Assembly (NCBI GenBank): GCA_938003855.1
Contig: CALKXD010000003.1
Span: 1 to 64,000 of the forward strand
Source of the DNA: an uncultured Granulosicoccaceae bacterium
Lineage (GTDB): Bacteria; Pseudomonadota; Gammaproteobacteria; Granulosicoccales; Granulosicoccaceae
Length of the DNA stretch: 64,000 nucleotides
Direction of reading: 5' to 3'
The notes under the pieces are model-generated. The model was not told the DNA's origin. It worked only from the letters and a program-made list of their open reading frames with translations, and made no database searches. Shown one piece after another: positions 1 through 8,407 of this stretch. The translations under genes were made by a program, and so were the position numbers. The stretch's first letter is position 1. Each line of letters starts with the position of its first letter.

Positions 1-825
1 TGAAAATTGGTCAAATGGTGTCAATGGATTTTGCTTCAGTACTTCTTCAATTGATAAGCCTTTGTCGACTGAGGTTTTTACCGTCTCTTTAATCTCTTGC
101 AGCTGGGCTGCGGCGTTTATTAAGTCAGCCTTGCTTCCCAGTGGTCCATGGCCCGCAATTATTGAAGTCTCATCATTTGCGATCTCAGCGACCTTGAGCT
201 GCGCATCAATATAACCGTTAATATTCCCACCGTTGTCCAGGTCAATAAAAGGGAATATTCTGTTGAACAGCAGGTCGCCTGCATGAATGACATTTGCTTC
301 CACGAAATGCACAATTGTGTCACTTGCTGTATGGGCACTCGGGAAGTGTATTAAGTTTATGGTCTGACCATTAAGGTTGATGGTGGCTTTATTACTGAAG
401 GTGATGACCGGTAGTCCAGCCTTATCAAATGTGTCATCAGTAAGCAGGGCATGCCGGGTGTTTTCCTGTGCGATTATCGTTGTGCCTGCTTTTGAATAAC
501 TTGCGTGGCAACCGACATGATCCCCGTGCATATGTGTAGTGATCAGGTAGTCAACAGGGCCGCCTGCCAGTTTCTCCGTTGTTGATAAAGTGACGCTCTC
601 AGCCTTCTTCAATCCGCTGTCTATCAAAATGGTACCTTCCTCCCCGATCAGCATGCCGAGAGTTCCACCGGGATTGCCTTCGTCTACCTCAAGCGTGTAC
701 ACACCCTGTCCCAGATCTACCGCTTTCCATGAATCTTTACCAGTGGGTGGGCGCGATTTATCCGGGAACCCGCCACCTGACTGTCCGTGTAAAAATGACC
801 TGTCTGTTGGTGCCGGTTTATTCAC
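1..825 (-). CDS. MBL-fold metallo-hydrolase (C-terminus outside window)
   Basis: A zinc-dependent hydrolase of the metallo-beta-lactamase fold. The reading frame stays open from a GTG at 825 to the window edge (275 codons), so the C-terminus is missing. The metal-binding signature HMHGDH is visible about residue 101, followed by further typical motifs (HTASD, then HAGD). The start is chosen because GGAGG at 840-836 lies 10 nt upstream of the GTG; no ATG fits. The N-terminus has no clear signal peptide. The substrate cannot be told from sequence: the fold covers lactonases, thioesterases and beta-lactamases. It is followed upstream (same strand) by the membrane oxidoreductase at 915, with an 89-nt gap, so co-transcription is possible. 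Confidence 0.85.
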   Translation of the reverse strand, partial: MNKPAPTDRSFLHGQSGGGFPDKSRPPTGKDSWKAVDLGQGVYTLEVDEGNPGGTLGMLIGEEGTILIDSGLKKAESVTLSTTEKLAGGPVDYLITTHMHGDHVGCHASYSKAGTTIIAQENTRHALLTDDTFDKAGLPVITFSNKATINLNGQTINLIHFPSAHTASDTIVHFVEANVIHAGDLLFNRIFPFIDLDNGGNINGYIDAQLKVAEIANDETSIIAGHGPLGSKADLINAAAQLQEIKETVKTSVDKGLSIEEVLKQNPLTPFDQFS

Positions 826-914
826 TAGGTGCAGTCCTCCTTCCCCGGCAATTAGCCTGGAACTGAATTTATGTTTTGTCTCAAAAATACTTAACCGGAA
901 ATAGCTGGACGCTG

Positions 915-2174
915 TTAACGAAACTCGAATGCTTCAGTGTGAATCCGGGGGCGTGGAACGCCCTCTTTGTAGAGGTCTGCGCGTATTCCGTCGATCATCG
1001 GTTTCGGGCCGCACAAGAAGAAATCATAGGAGTTGAGTGGATCCGGTAGTTTTTTCTTCATGATATCAACGCGGGCGAAGCACCCTTGCTCTGAGTAGAT
1101 CGGCACGATAGAAACCTGCGGCAAGCTTGCAATTTTGCCGGTTAGTTCTTCCAGATAAAGTGCATCCTTTTGCTCTCTGGCGGCATAGAGCAGATAGATC
1201 TCCTTGTTGTTTTTATTGTCCATTGCTCGAATCATGGATAGAAATGGTGTAATGCCAATGCCTCCCGCCAGCCAGACTTGCCTGTCTCCTGCTTTTTCAT
1301 AATCAAATCGACCATAGGGTCCACGGATCAGGGCCTGTCTTCCGGGCTCCAGTTCTTCGCGGACCTTGCGGGTCCAGTCTCCGAGAACTTTCACCGTAAA
1401 ACGTAAGCGGTTTTCCTGTGGTGAGCTTGAAATGGTGAACGGGTGTGGTTCATCCCATCCGCTGCCCTCGATTTCCAAAAATGCAAATTGCCCCGGTTTA
1501 AATTCGGGCATTTTGTCTGTTGCTTTGAGAACCAGTTCAGTGGCACGTTCAAGGTTATTCACGGCTTCTATAGTGAAGGGAAGTGACGTTCGTTTGTTCA
1601 TTCCGAGGACGGTGTAAAAAGCGCAGGGCACCCCAATGACTACGGCGATTATCAATACGATGCCGGATGGGCTGGATAGCTGGAAAAAGAGACCCGGCGC
1701 GGTGAGGAAATGGCCGGTGGCCAGCAGGTACACCAGCACCATGCTTTTGTGTGTCGGGCGCCACCGCGAATAGCCAATCTTTCTGTTCAGAGCGAGGAAC
1801 AAACCAATCACCAGCAAAACCAATGCTATTTTTCCCAGTACCGCAGACGGAAATACAGAGTACAGATCGGGGTCAGCGTCCAGAGGCAGAGTTTTGGGCG
1901 CGCTAATCATGTGAATCAGTACCAGGATAGCGGCGAAAACACCTGCAACACGGTGGACCTGATACATTCTATCAAGGCCACCAAACCAGTCTTCAAGGTA
2001 ATTAAGTCTGGTCGACAGAACAATAGAAGTTGTCATCAGAAGAAATGCGGACCCTCCAATCATGGTGGGTATGATGGTTCTTGGGCTGTGTTCCGCAGGG
2101 GAAAATATAATGTGAGTGACAGCGAACAATAAAATTATTGAGGCGATTATATAGACACCACTACGACGTAACAT
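915..2174 (-). CDS. ferric-reductase-like transmembrane / FAD-NAD(P)H oxidoreductase
   Basis: A membrane flavocytochrome-type reductase of 419 aa that likely moves electrons from NAD(P)H through FAD to haem in the membrane. Residues 1-195 form about six membrane segments with paired histidines (HRVAG, IHMIS, HKSM, GHFL) placed as in the ferric-reductase-like domain. The C-terminal half has the FAD-binding HPFTISS motif, a ferredoxin-reductase domain with GPYGRF, the NAD-binding GGIGITPFL loop and a late FLCGPKPM. The ATG at 2174 is preferred over an in-frame TTG at 2186, because the TTG overlaps the GGAGG ribosome site five bases before the ATG. The electron acceptor (iron, oxygen or a partner protein) is not determinable. 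Confidence 0.87.
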   Translation of the reverse strand: MLRRSGVYIIASIILLFAVTHIIFSPAEHSPRTIIPTMIGGSAFLLMTTSIVLSTRLNYLEDWFGGLDRMYQVHRVAGVFAAILVLIHMISAPKTLPLDADPDLYSVFPSAVLGKIALVLLVIGLFLALNRKIGYSRWRPTHKSMVLVYLLATGHFLTAPGLFFQLSSPSGIVLIIAVVIGVPCAFYTVLGMNKRTSLPFTIEAVNNLERATELVLKATDKMPEFKPGQFAFLEIEGSGWDEPHPFTISSSPQENRLRFTVKVLGDWTRKVREELEPGRQALIRGPYGRFDYEKAGDRQVWLAGGIGITPFLSMIRAMDNKNNKEIYLLYAAREQKDALYLEELTGKIASLPQVSIVPIYSEQGCFARVDIMKKKLPDPLNSYDFFLCGPKPMIDGIRADLYKEGVPRPRIHTEAFEFR

Positions 2175-2332
2175 AACTGCCTCCAACAGTTGGATATCCG
2201 GGGCGCGTAAACTACCCGATTTGCCGGTGTGAAGGTAGTCTGAGTCTATACTTCACCGCAAATGCCGGTATCTCTGTTCAGTTTGCTTTTAGATTTGAGA
2301 GTGCTGAGTTCGGTTTAACTGAATAATTATGG

Positions 2333-2345
2333 TGACATATTGTCA
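2333..2345. promoter_or_regulatory. 13-bp palindrome in divergent promoter region (possible operator)
   Basis: TGACA-TAT-TGTCA is a perfect inverted repeat in the 315-nt region between the divergent genes at 2174 (minus) and 2490 (plus). Its size and place suit a dimeric repressor site, but no regulator gene sits beside it and no -35/-10 pair is clear. The rest of 2175-2489 holds no gene. Confidence 0.3.
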
Positions 2346-2489
2346 TGATGGTGTTGAAATGTCAAAATGCCTGTTTTTTTTCCGCACATTGCATCTATTC
2401 GCGTTGCAGTAACACTGTGTTTGATGGCGATGCGACGGGCGCAGGTCGATTAAGACCATCCAGGTAGAGAGAGCAGGGGAGTGTAAAAA

Positions 2490-2933
2490 ATGAAAATAGT
2501 CTTTAACGTACTGGCAATATGTGGCGCTGCGAGTTTTTGTGGCGTGATGCTCAGTATTGGTGTCACATTGGGTGGGTATTGGCGTAGCCTGCCGCCAGCA
2601 GAGTTCTTACGCTGGTTTGAAGCGAATAACCAGTTTGTTGCCCATTCGGTTCCTATAGTTGTGTTGCCTGCGATGGTGGGTCTGGCGGGCTCTATCTGGA
2701 TGTCACGAAGTACGCCATCTTTTGTGATTTGGGCGGTCAGCGGTGCTTTGCTTGTGGCAGTGCTGGTGCTTACTGTCGCCTATTTTGTACCGACTAACAG
2801 CGCGTTTGCCGGTGGCGATATTGAAGTGGAGGCAGTGGCAGCCAAACTAGACCAGTGGTTGAGGCTTCACATTATTCGGGTTGTTCTTGCACTGGCCTCA
2901 GCGGCGTTCGGGGTTATCGCACTGACCAGGTAA
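2490..2933 (+). CDS. DUF1772-like (anthrone oxygenase-like) membrane protein
   Basis: A 147-aa integral membrane protein with four hydrophobic segments (about residues 5-27, 53-72, 80-101 and 127-145). The fingerprint VPTNSAF followed by a DQWLRLHIIRV segment matches the DUF1772 family, some members of which are related to anthrone oxygenases. That family link is from general knowledge; no catalytic residue can be pointed to. The start is supported by GGGGAG eight bases upstream. It is divergent from the flavocytochrome gene and appears to be a single-gene unit. Function unknown. Confidence 0.8.
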   Translation: MKIVFNVLAICGAASFCGVMLSIGVTLGGYWRSLPPAEFLRWFEANNQFVAHSVPIVVLPAMVGLAGSIWMSRSTPSFVIWAVSGALLVAVLVLTVAYFVPTNSAFAGGDIEVEAVAAKLDQWLRLHIIRVVLALASAAFGVIALTR

Positions 2934-3280
2934 AGTTGGCCTGCTACCGTAGGTTTTAAGTTTGTTAATGTTTCGCGGCGCAAGGGCCGCATAATAAATA
3001 GGCGGTGCTGTAATGCCGGGATAACCCTGATGATAGCGGTGTCGGAGAACCTGCGTTATTGTCGTCCGACATGCTAGAAATTCAAGCGCCGGAACGGTGT
3101 TGGTTCGCTGGATTGTGCTAGTGGCAACGTTGCGACAGGTTAACTACATCCCGGCCAGAACCACCACCGGTGATTTTACCAAGCCGCTGTGGGGTGGTTG
3201 TGAGGGATAAGATAAACAACAGTGATCGCCAGCCAATGCCACGGTGCCAACGGCGCCACTATCTATCTGCAGGGGTATAA
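2934..3280. other. gene-free stretch
   Basis: About 350 bases between the DUF1772-like gene and the converging end of the MarR operon. No open frame with coding character or ribosome site, and no tRNA-like fold, was found. It contains several short GC-rich inverted segments but nothing assignable. Confidence 0.5.
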
Positions 3281-3303
3281 AAAAATCCCGTACTACCGGG
3301 GTA
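3281..3303 (-). terminator. rho-independent terminator overlapping the stop codon
   Basis: Read on the minus strand: CCCG, a six-base loop GTAGTA, CGGG, then A and seven T. The TAG stop codon of the upstream gene (3295-3293) lies inside the loop. The stem is short (4-5 bp), but the T-run and position at the end of the 5171-to-3293 operon support a terminator. Confidence 0.6.
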
Positions 3304-3721
3304 AAATGGCGACCGGCCCGATCTCAATGGACTGACAGGCGTCACTCTGATCAAAACCCGGCTGTTCACCTGATGCTTCAATGGCTTGCTCCATAACCGT
3401 GTTAATGCCTTTGATCACGACCAGTGCATTGTCTTTGGCTTCAGTTCGGGTGCTGCCCTCGACCACAATGAACAGACCCTCTTTCAGCTCACCCAGGTAA
3501 TGGACCCGGCTGATCAATCCCTCGTTTGCCTGTTTTTGAAGGTTTGAAATCCAGTGAGGGAAGCCTGCGTTGAATAATTCGGTGGAAATTTGCGGATGCC
3601 CGTCCGGTACAACGCATCGTACTAGAACCGTGCCTTCGGTAAATACAATTTCAGTTTCATCAGCGGCTTTGGCAGTGCCCAGTAGTGCCAGGGTCAAGAC
3701 GGCTAATACTCTTTTTTTCAT
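3293..3721 (-). CDS. small secreted protein, last gene of MarR/ABM operon
   Basis: A 142-aa protein I do not recognise. It starts with a classical signal peptide (MKKR, hydrophobic core, cleavage after TAKA), so the mature part of about 122 residues should be periplasmic. The mature part reads like a small mixed alpha/beta domain with two cysteines (in VRCVV and near the end, SDACQS) that could form a disulfide. The ATG at 3721 is preferred over a TTG at 3733 because the ATG opens the signal peptide directly. It is the last gene of the minus-strand unit headed by the MarR gene, and the stop codon sits within the terminator. Its neighbours suggest a part in the same stress or metabolite response, but this is inference. 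Confidence 0.7.
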   Translation of the reverse strand: MKKRVLAVLTLALLGTAKAADETEIVFTEGTVLVRCVVPDGHPQISTELFNAGFPHWISNLQKQANEGLISRVHYLGELKEGLFIVVEGSTRTEAKDNALVVIKGINTVMEQAIEASGEQPGFDQSDACQSIEIGPVAILPR

Positions 3722-3853
3722 AATCTCTCTCAAAGTGACGAAACACTAGAACGGTTGGCTTTTGAAATATGCAGACGGAGGGGTAGGAAGCCCCGTTAAA
3801 GATTATCCGTCTTTAGAAGATCGATCGAGGTACCCGTCTAGCGCGTGGTTAAA

Positions 3854-3891
3854 CGCCCTGGTTACCCTCGACCGCCCTGGTTACCTTCGAC
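3854..3891. repeat. two tandem 19-bp repeats
   Basis: Two head-to-tail copies of a 19-base unit beginning CGCCCTGGTTAC, differing at one position. They lie in the short gap between the secreted-protein gene and the first ABM gene. Probably replication slippage; no function assigned. Confidence 0.7.
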
Positions 3892-3926
3892 CGTCAGGGG
3901 CAGGGCTGTCTTTCGGTGTAATGGTT

Positions 3927-4289
3927 TTAGTCTTGTCGTATAACGGTAAACAGTGCCGGATTTGCCATTAGACCTGGTATTTTGGGTAAATCTACCTCTG
4001 TGCTCATTTTTTTCGAGGCTGTCAAAAAAGCCTCAGCGCTCTCCCACAAGGCTACATTGATCAATCGAAAACGCGCATTGTCTGTAATCGACTGATGCAG
4101 GCTGGTAGAAATGTAACCCGGTTGTGTTTGGAGAAAGTCTCTGGCCTGCTCCCAGAATGCGATGGTTTCATCAAGCTTATCTGCCGGTACTTCAAAGGGG
4201 TTTATCAGTGTGACCGCTTTGGTGGAGGCGAAAGCAGGGTTTACCAATGCAAGAAATGCGATGCAGATGAGCGTGTTTAATAATCTCAT
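3927..4289 (-). CDS. secreted antibiotic-biosynthesis-monooxygenase (ABM) fold protein
   Basis: A 120-aa protein with a signal peptide (cleavage near NPAFA, residue 21) followed by one ABM-type ferredoxin-like domain of about 98 residues. The core pattern, with FWEQARDFL, QPGYISTSLHQ and INVALWESAEAF, is the usual ABM signature. ABM domains act as small monooxygenases or haem-degrading enzymes, or simply bind small molecules; no substrate can be named. Export is unusual for this fold. It is 34 bases from the cytoplasmic paralogue at 4324 and shares its QPGYIST and WE(S/T)AE(A/S)F segments, so the pair arose by duplication plus gain of a signal sequence. Confidence 0.8.
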   Translation of the reverse strand: MRLLNTLICIAFLALVNPAFASTKAVTLINPFEVPADKLDETIAFWEQARDFLQTQPGYISTSLHQSITDNARFRLINVALWESAEAFLTASKKMSTEVDLPKIPGLMANPALFTVIRQD

Positions 4290-4323
4290 TGTGCGACCTC
4301 AGGTGGTTGAGAGTGCGATGTCT

Positions 4324-4695
4324 CTAGTCGACGCATATACCGGCTACGGCGAGTTTTTTGAATAGATGGGGTGAGGTTTGTGCGCTCTCCGGGTAAGCAC
4401 CAATGCGTTTCTGAAACTCGGGTTTTGCAAAGGCATTGCGAAAACTCTCTGCAGTTTCCCAGACGGCATAGTTGATAAACGTTGAACTACCGCCGATTCC
4501 TTTGTGTAGCTGAGTGGAAATGTAGCCGGGTTGCTCTCTCATGAAATTTGCGTCGTGAGACCAGGCGGCTACCAGTGCTTCTTCTTCAGCGGGATCCACG
4601 GTAAAAAGATTGATCAGAACAACTGATCCGTCTTCATTTGTTTGCATTTGATCCGACAGTGATACCGCATCATTCATTTCTTTGAAACCGGGCAT
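4324..4695 (-). CDS. ABM-family small monooxygenase-like protein
   Basis: A 123-aa cytoplasmic protein with a single antibiotic-biosynthesis-monooxygenase domain (about residues 22-110): VVLINLFTV, a central QPGYISTQLHKG segment and NYAVWETAESF. No signal peptide. It lies directly downstream of the MarR gene (17-nt gap) and before its secreted paralogue, in one minus-strand operon. Regulation by the adjacent MarR-type repressor is likely from context. A small-molecule stressor such as a quinone, phenol or antibiotic-like compound is plausible but unproven. Confidence 0.82.
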   Translation of the reverse strand: MPGFKEMNDAVSLSDQMQTNEDGSVVLINLFTVDPAEEEALVAAWSHDANFMREQPGYISTQLHKGIGGSSTFINYAVWETAESFRNAFAKPEFQKRIGAYPESAQTSPHLFKKLAVAGICVD

Positions 4696-4712
4696 TGCAA
4701 TTTTCCTTGGTT

Positions 4713-5171
4713 TTATAAATCAATATGTTCCGAGCGTTCACGGACAGACTTTAGAATCTTCAGGGTCTGTGTTAGCTGGCGCTCACCCAATCCATCCGCT
4801 ATTTTGTTTACCCAAACTGCCTGAGCCTTGTTGATTTCGTTCAGTACTTTGGCGCCCTGTTTCGTAATGGTGACCAACGGCGCACGCTTGTGATCGAGGT
4901 TGTCCTCCAGAGCAATCATACCGAGGCGATTCAGATCGTTGACGATGCGTTGTACTCCCTGGCGCGCCAGTCCCATCCGCCTTGCAATTTGAGCAACGGT
5001 AAGAGGCGTCCCTGCCAACTCAACAGCTCCCATAACCTGCCAGCGTGCGCTGGTCATGTTGTGCGGTTTGGTTAGCCGATTGCCAGCGACCAACATTTCG
5101 CCGTTCAATCGAAAAGTCTCTAGAATCAACTCGGTCAGGGCTTCTCCTGTTCGGGTCCTTTTCTCAATCAT
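4713..5171 (-). CDS. MarR-family transcriptional regulator
   Basis: A 152-aa DNA-binding regulator. The winged helix-turn-helix runs about residues 40-110: the recognition helix region is QIARRMGLARQGVQRIVNDL, and the wing is the DHKRAPLVTITKQG segment typical of MarR proteins. N- and C-terminal helices form the dimer interface. It is the first gene of the operon 5171-3293 with the two ABM proteins and the secreted protein, the usual arrangement for a self-regulating MarR repressor of a small detoxification operon. A weak GTCA-N6-TGAC repeat at 5200-5213 upstream could be its operator. The ligand is unknown. Confidence 0.92.
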   Translation of the reverse strand: MIEKRTRTGEALTELILETFRLNGEMLVAGNRLTKPHNMTSARWQVMGAVELAGTPLTVAQIARRMGLARQGVQRIVNDLNRLGMIALEDNLDHKRAPLVTITKQGAKVLNEINKAQAVWVNKIADGLGERQLTQTLKILKSVRERSEHIDL

Positions 5172-5670
5172 TAGTATGGTGCCTTAAAGGTAATATGTTG
5201 TCAAATGGGTGACTTGAGTATTGTGATAGGATGCAGCGGTTTTAAGCGGGCGCGGCCTGCTGTGGTGCTTGATTAACGGTGATTCTATGGCGTTGGCAGC
5301 ATGGCTGAAAACGCGCAAGCAGCCTTGAAATTCATGCAGTTAGCAGCGCTCAGTCACATTTTAACCTGTTTGATCAGGCAGTGTGCCTGAAACTCGGGTG
5401 GATTCTGATTGGCGGGTGTCACGGCCCGGTAAGTCGCCTGTGTGACTGAGGTCAACGGGTACATTCAGTGTACTGCGCCAAACTGCACTGCCTGCGGTGT
5501 CGGGCGGGTTGTTTTTCAATGAGGTGTTTCGATATGGGGTTGGGATCTGGCAGCATAGCGTTGGGGCTGAGAGGTGGGCTGGAAATAGCTGATACCCTGG
5601 TGAAGTGGCCGGCATTGGCGGGTATCGACCCGATGTCAGCGTTTAAACCGACCGTGTAAGGCGGCTTGTG
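5172..5670. other. intergenic region with MarR-operon promoter
   Basis: About 500 bases between the divergent MarR gene and the methyltransferase gene. It must hold the promoters of both. A 63-codon frame (5468-5659) is open, but it has no ribosome site and a cysteine-rich, unfamiliar product, so I do not call it a gene. A GTCA-N6-TGAC inverted repeat at 5200-5213 is the only candidate operator. Confidence 0.4.
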
Positions 5671-6402
5671 ATGTGTGGATTAACCAGACTTGAAAATCAC
5701 TATGTGGACCCTGTGCTGGCACGGGTCTACGACATTACCTGCGCCTGGGATGTTGATAGTGACTTTTATCTGTCTCTTGCCAATGCAGAATCGATGAAAA
5801 TTCTGGACATCGGTTGTGGCACCGGCACACTGTGCAATGCGCTGGCGGCCCGTAACCACCGGGTAATCGGGCTTGACCCTGCCGTTGAAATGCTGAGGCT
5901 CGCACGGCAGAAGGAGTACGGTGGGCGGGTAACCTGGCTGGAGGGTCGCGCACAGGACTTTGCTTTACAGCAACAGTTTGATCTCATTGTGATGACCGGC
6001 CATGCCTTTCAGTGCCTGACTGGCGATAATGATGTCAGTGCACTGTTTGGCTGCGTGCAACAACATCTGTCTGAATCGGGGCAATTTGTCTTTGAGTCAC
6101 GAAACCCGGCTATCGACTGGGTGTCGCGCTGGCAGGGCAGTAAAATAGCCTACGATACTTTCAGTGTGTCTATCGAGGTAGGCCATCGCAACGATGAGAC
6201 ACTCTCGTTTGTGCAGAGCTTCCATTTCGAAGATCAATGTCTGATTTCATCGTGTTTGTTGCGGTTTATGCAGTTGCAGGAGATCCATAATTTGTTGTGT
6301 GAATCCGGGCTGCAGTGCAGGAAGGTGTCAGGAGGGTGGGATGGCGACGCATTTGAAAACGACACATCGCTGGAGATGATTTTTCATGTGGAAAATAGAT
6401 AA
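5671..6402 (+). CDS. class I SAM-dependent methyltransferase
   Basis: A 243-aa protein with the Rossmann-like methyltransferase fold. Motif I is ILDIGCGTGTL (about residues 44-54), motif II is VIGLDPAVEML, and motif III includes FDLIVMTGHAFQCL, followed by the LSESGQFVFE strand. The fold resembles the Methyltransf_25 group. The substrate is not predictable; the C-terminal cap (about 130-243) is of the kind seen in small-molecule methyltransferases. GTG at 5668 and ATG at 5671 are adjacent alternatives with only a weak AAGG upstream. It stands alone, with long non-coding flanks. Confidence 0.85.
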   Translation: MCGLTRLENHYVDPVLARVYDITCAWDVDSDFYLSLANAESMKILDIGCGTGTLCNALAARNHRVIGLDPAVEMLRLARQKEYGGRVTWLEGRAQDFALQQQFDLIVMTGHAFQCLTGDNDVSALFGCVQQHLSESGQFVFESRNPAIDWVSRWQGSKIAYDTFSVSIEVGHRNDETLSFVQSFHFEDQCLISSCLLRFMQLQEIHNLLCESGLQCRKVSGGWDGDAFENDTSLEMIFHVENR

Positions 6403-7312
6403 TCCGGCTGTTCGGTGGGTCTGTCTGATGAACATTCTGTTCCGGCTTTTGTTTGCCACCGGCTAGTGATTGGACAAACACCTGGAAGACCTGATCGACT
6501 GCGTGATCGTAGCGGCACCATAACGTTTGGACCAAGCAAAGCACGTAAGCCATTAATGCTTCGGCACCGTGTCCCCGCTGTGCATAACCTGAACATCAAG
6601 CGGTCAACTGGCACACGGTGTTGTAGCCCCGGGGTCGCGTTGGCAGGACTGTAACCGGGTAATGTCGAAAGCGTTGCGGATTACCCGTTAGTCGTAACTG
6701 ATGAGAAGCCTGAGACGCGCCAGACGGCCCCGGAGTCGTTTTCAGGGTCGTCCGATTCAATCACGTAGAGTTCTGTGACTCTGATAGCCTTGCCAGTCCG
6801 CTCTACCGCTATTGCTCAAATCGGTTCTGTTGGCTTAGTCGGTTCCGGTTGCCGTTAAATAGGAAAATTCGCATCTATTTGGCTGGCCATGATGCCGCGT
6901 TGTATGCGCCAGCGCTACTTAAGATGGCAACATAGATAGAGTCGCAGGATTGTTTTTTTTAGTAACGCGTCCGCAATGAGCCCGGTTAGATTGTTGAGCA
7001 GGGCATTGCCACAAAATTTATTTTCGTATTGCAGAAGCAGGCATCCCGGTGCGTGTTGCCTGGCGGTTGACTCGATCGCTTTTAAACATGCATAACCGAG
7101 ACGGGTGTGCGTCAACGGGTCGCTGAAACCGTTGATGCTGACTTATCTAATTGAGAGCGCTCAAGTAGAACGGTGCACTGCCACCGTCATCATGATCAAA
7201 CGTAAATTAAGTAAGCTTGTGCTTTTCAGCGTATGATGTCGTGCATCACGCAGTGTGTACAGCGATGGTTTCTGTACGCTTGGGTTAATCACATAAACGA
7301 GGCTTGGTTTTA
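6403..7312. other. 0.9-kb stretch without a recognisable gene
   Basis: The longest gap in the window. Both strands were read. Several frames of 60-95 codons stay open, but they lack ribosome sites, have atypical composition (many Cys, Arg and Ser) and match nothing I know. The minus-strand frame 6915-7115 is leucine-rich near its end and could be a decayed gene remnant. The 3' end must hold the promoter of the SDR gene. No tRNA or terminator was identified. Confidence 0.45.
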
Positions 7313-8068
7313 ATGTCAGAACGAGGAATAGCGCTAATAACCGGTGGCGCTCAGGGTATCGGGTACGCCTGCGCCGAGGCGATAGCGGCGGACAGCGGAG
7401 CCAGAATTGTACTTGCCGATATCAACGCCGACGGCGTAGCAGCCGCTGCCGAACGGCTTGGCGGGGACACACTTGGGATAGCCTGTGATATGGCCGACCC
7501 TGATCAAATCTCGGCGCTCTTTGATCAGATAGAAGCAGAGGCAGGTGTCGTTACTACCTTGGTAAACAATGCGGGAATCGCTGCCCCATGTGACTTTCTC
7601 GAGGTCAGTCTGGAGCAATTTAGATCGGTAATTGACGTGAATTTAATCGGTACCTTCTGCGCATTGCAGCGTGCAGCAAAGAGTATGGTTGCGGCCGGTG
7701 TGAAGGGGAGCGTTGTGAATATGTCGTCGATTAATGCACTGGTTGCCATACCGGCTATCGCTGCCTATTGTGCGTCGAAAGGCGGGGTTATGCAGCTGAC
7801 CAAGTCCAGTTCTCTGGCATTAGCGCCTCATGGCATCCGGGTAAATGCCGTCGGTCCGGGATCAATAGATACCGAAATGATGGCCGGTGTTAATGCCAAC
7901 CCCGAGGCGATGAAAATGGTTATGTCCCGCACCCCGATGAAGCGAGTCGGCGACCCCAGCGAGATAGGCGACGTGGTGGCTTTTTTAGCCAGTGATAAAG
8001 CCAGCTATATTACCGGGGAGACGATTTATGTAGACGGCGGGCGACTTGGCATGAACTACGTGTGCTAG
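7313..8068 (+). CDS. short-chain dehydrogenase/reductase (SDR), classical type
   Basis: A 251-aa NAD(P)-dependent oxidoreductase. It shows the cofactor loop TGGAQGIG (residues 9-16), an acidic DIN after strand 2 that suggests NAD(H) preference, the NNAG motif, the active-site Ser in NMSSIN, and YCASK with the catalytic Tyr and Lys. The end carries TGETIYVDGG, typical of the classical 3-oxoacyl-reductase-like group. The ATG at 7313 is chosen over a TTG at 7304; GAGG lies about 10 bases upstream. The substrate (sugar, alcohol or oxoacyl) is undetermined. It stands alone, 340 bases from the convergent bisC-like gene. Confidence 0.92.
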   Translation: MSERGIALITGGAQGIGYACAEAIAADSGARIVLADINADGVAAAAERLGGDTLGIACDMADPDQISALFDQIEAEAGVVTTLVNNAGIAAPCDFLEVSLEQFRSVIDVNLIGTFCALQRAAKSMVAAGVKGSVVNMSSINALVAIPAIAAYCASKGGVMQLTKSSSLALAPHGIRVNAVGPGSIDTEMMAGVNANPEAMKMVMSRTPMKRVGDPSEIGDVVAFLASDKASYITGETIYVDGGRLGMNYVC

Positions 8069-8407
8069 CGTGACGTATCGCTGCGAGTTGTCATGTGTTG
8101 TGCGGCTTCGCTCATGCGTCGGGTTACCCGGTGGCTACTGACCAATTGTGCTGCGCTTGGCAGTAATCTCCTTTCGCTTGCAAGTGCCGGGGCTGTAGCG
8201 TGGGCGCACTGTTCTCTAGAGGGGGCGTGAAATTATCAATAATAGAAGTCTGAGTTGCCACGTACGCTGCTGCCACGCCTATGTGCCGGCTGTCCCGCGC
8301 GCTGCAGACGAATATTGCTGTGTGGTACAACTAAGCCGCTGGCGTGTGATTGGTCGGCGATAGTTTTATTTCCGTAGTATCCCGGCCGGTCTACCACGGG
8401 CGGTTTG
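8069..8407. other. intergenic region between convergent genes
   Basis: About 340 bases separating the converging SDR and bisC-like genes. Short open frames exist on the minus strand, but none has a ribosome site or a recognisable product. No hairpin followed by a T-run was found. Confidence 0.4.

Noticed and set aside
590-904. Plus-strand frame of 104 codons opposite the MBL gene
   Set aside because: It lies antisense to a clear metallo-hydrolase coding frame and has no ribosome site or familiar product.
5468-5659. 63-codon frame ahead of the methyltransferase gene
   Set aside because: Cys-rich unfamiliar product with no start signal; more likely chance.
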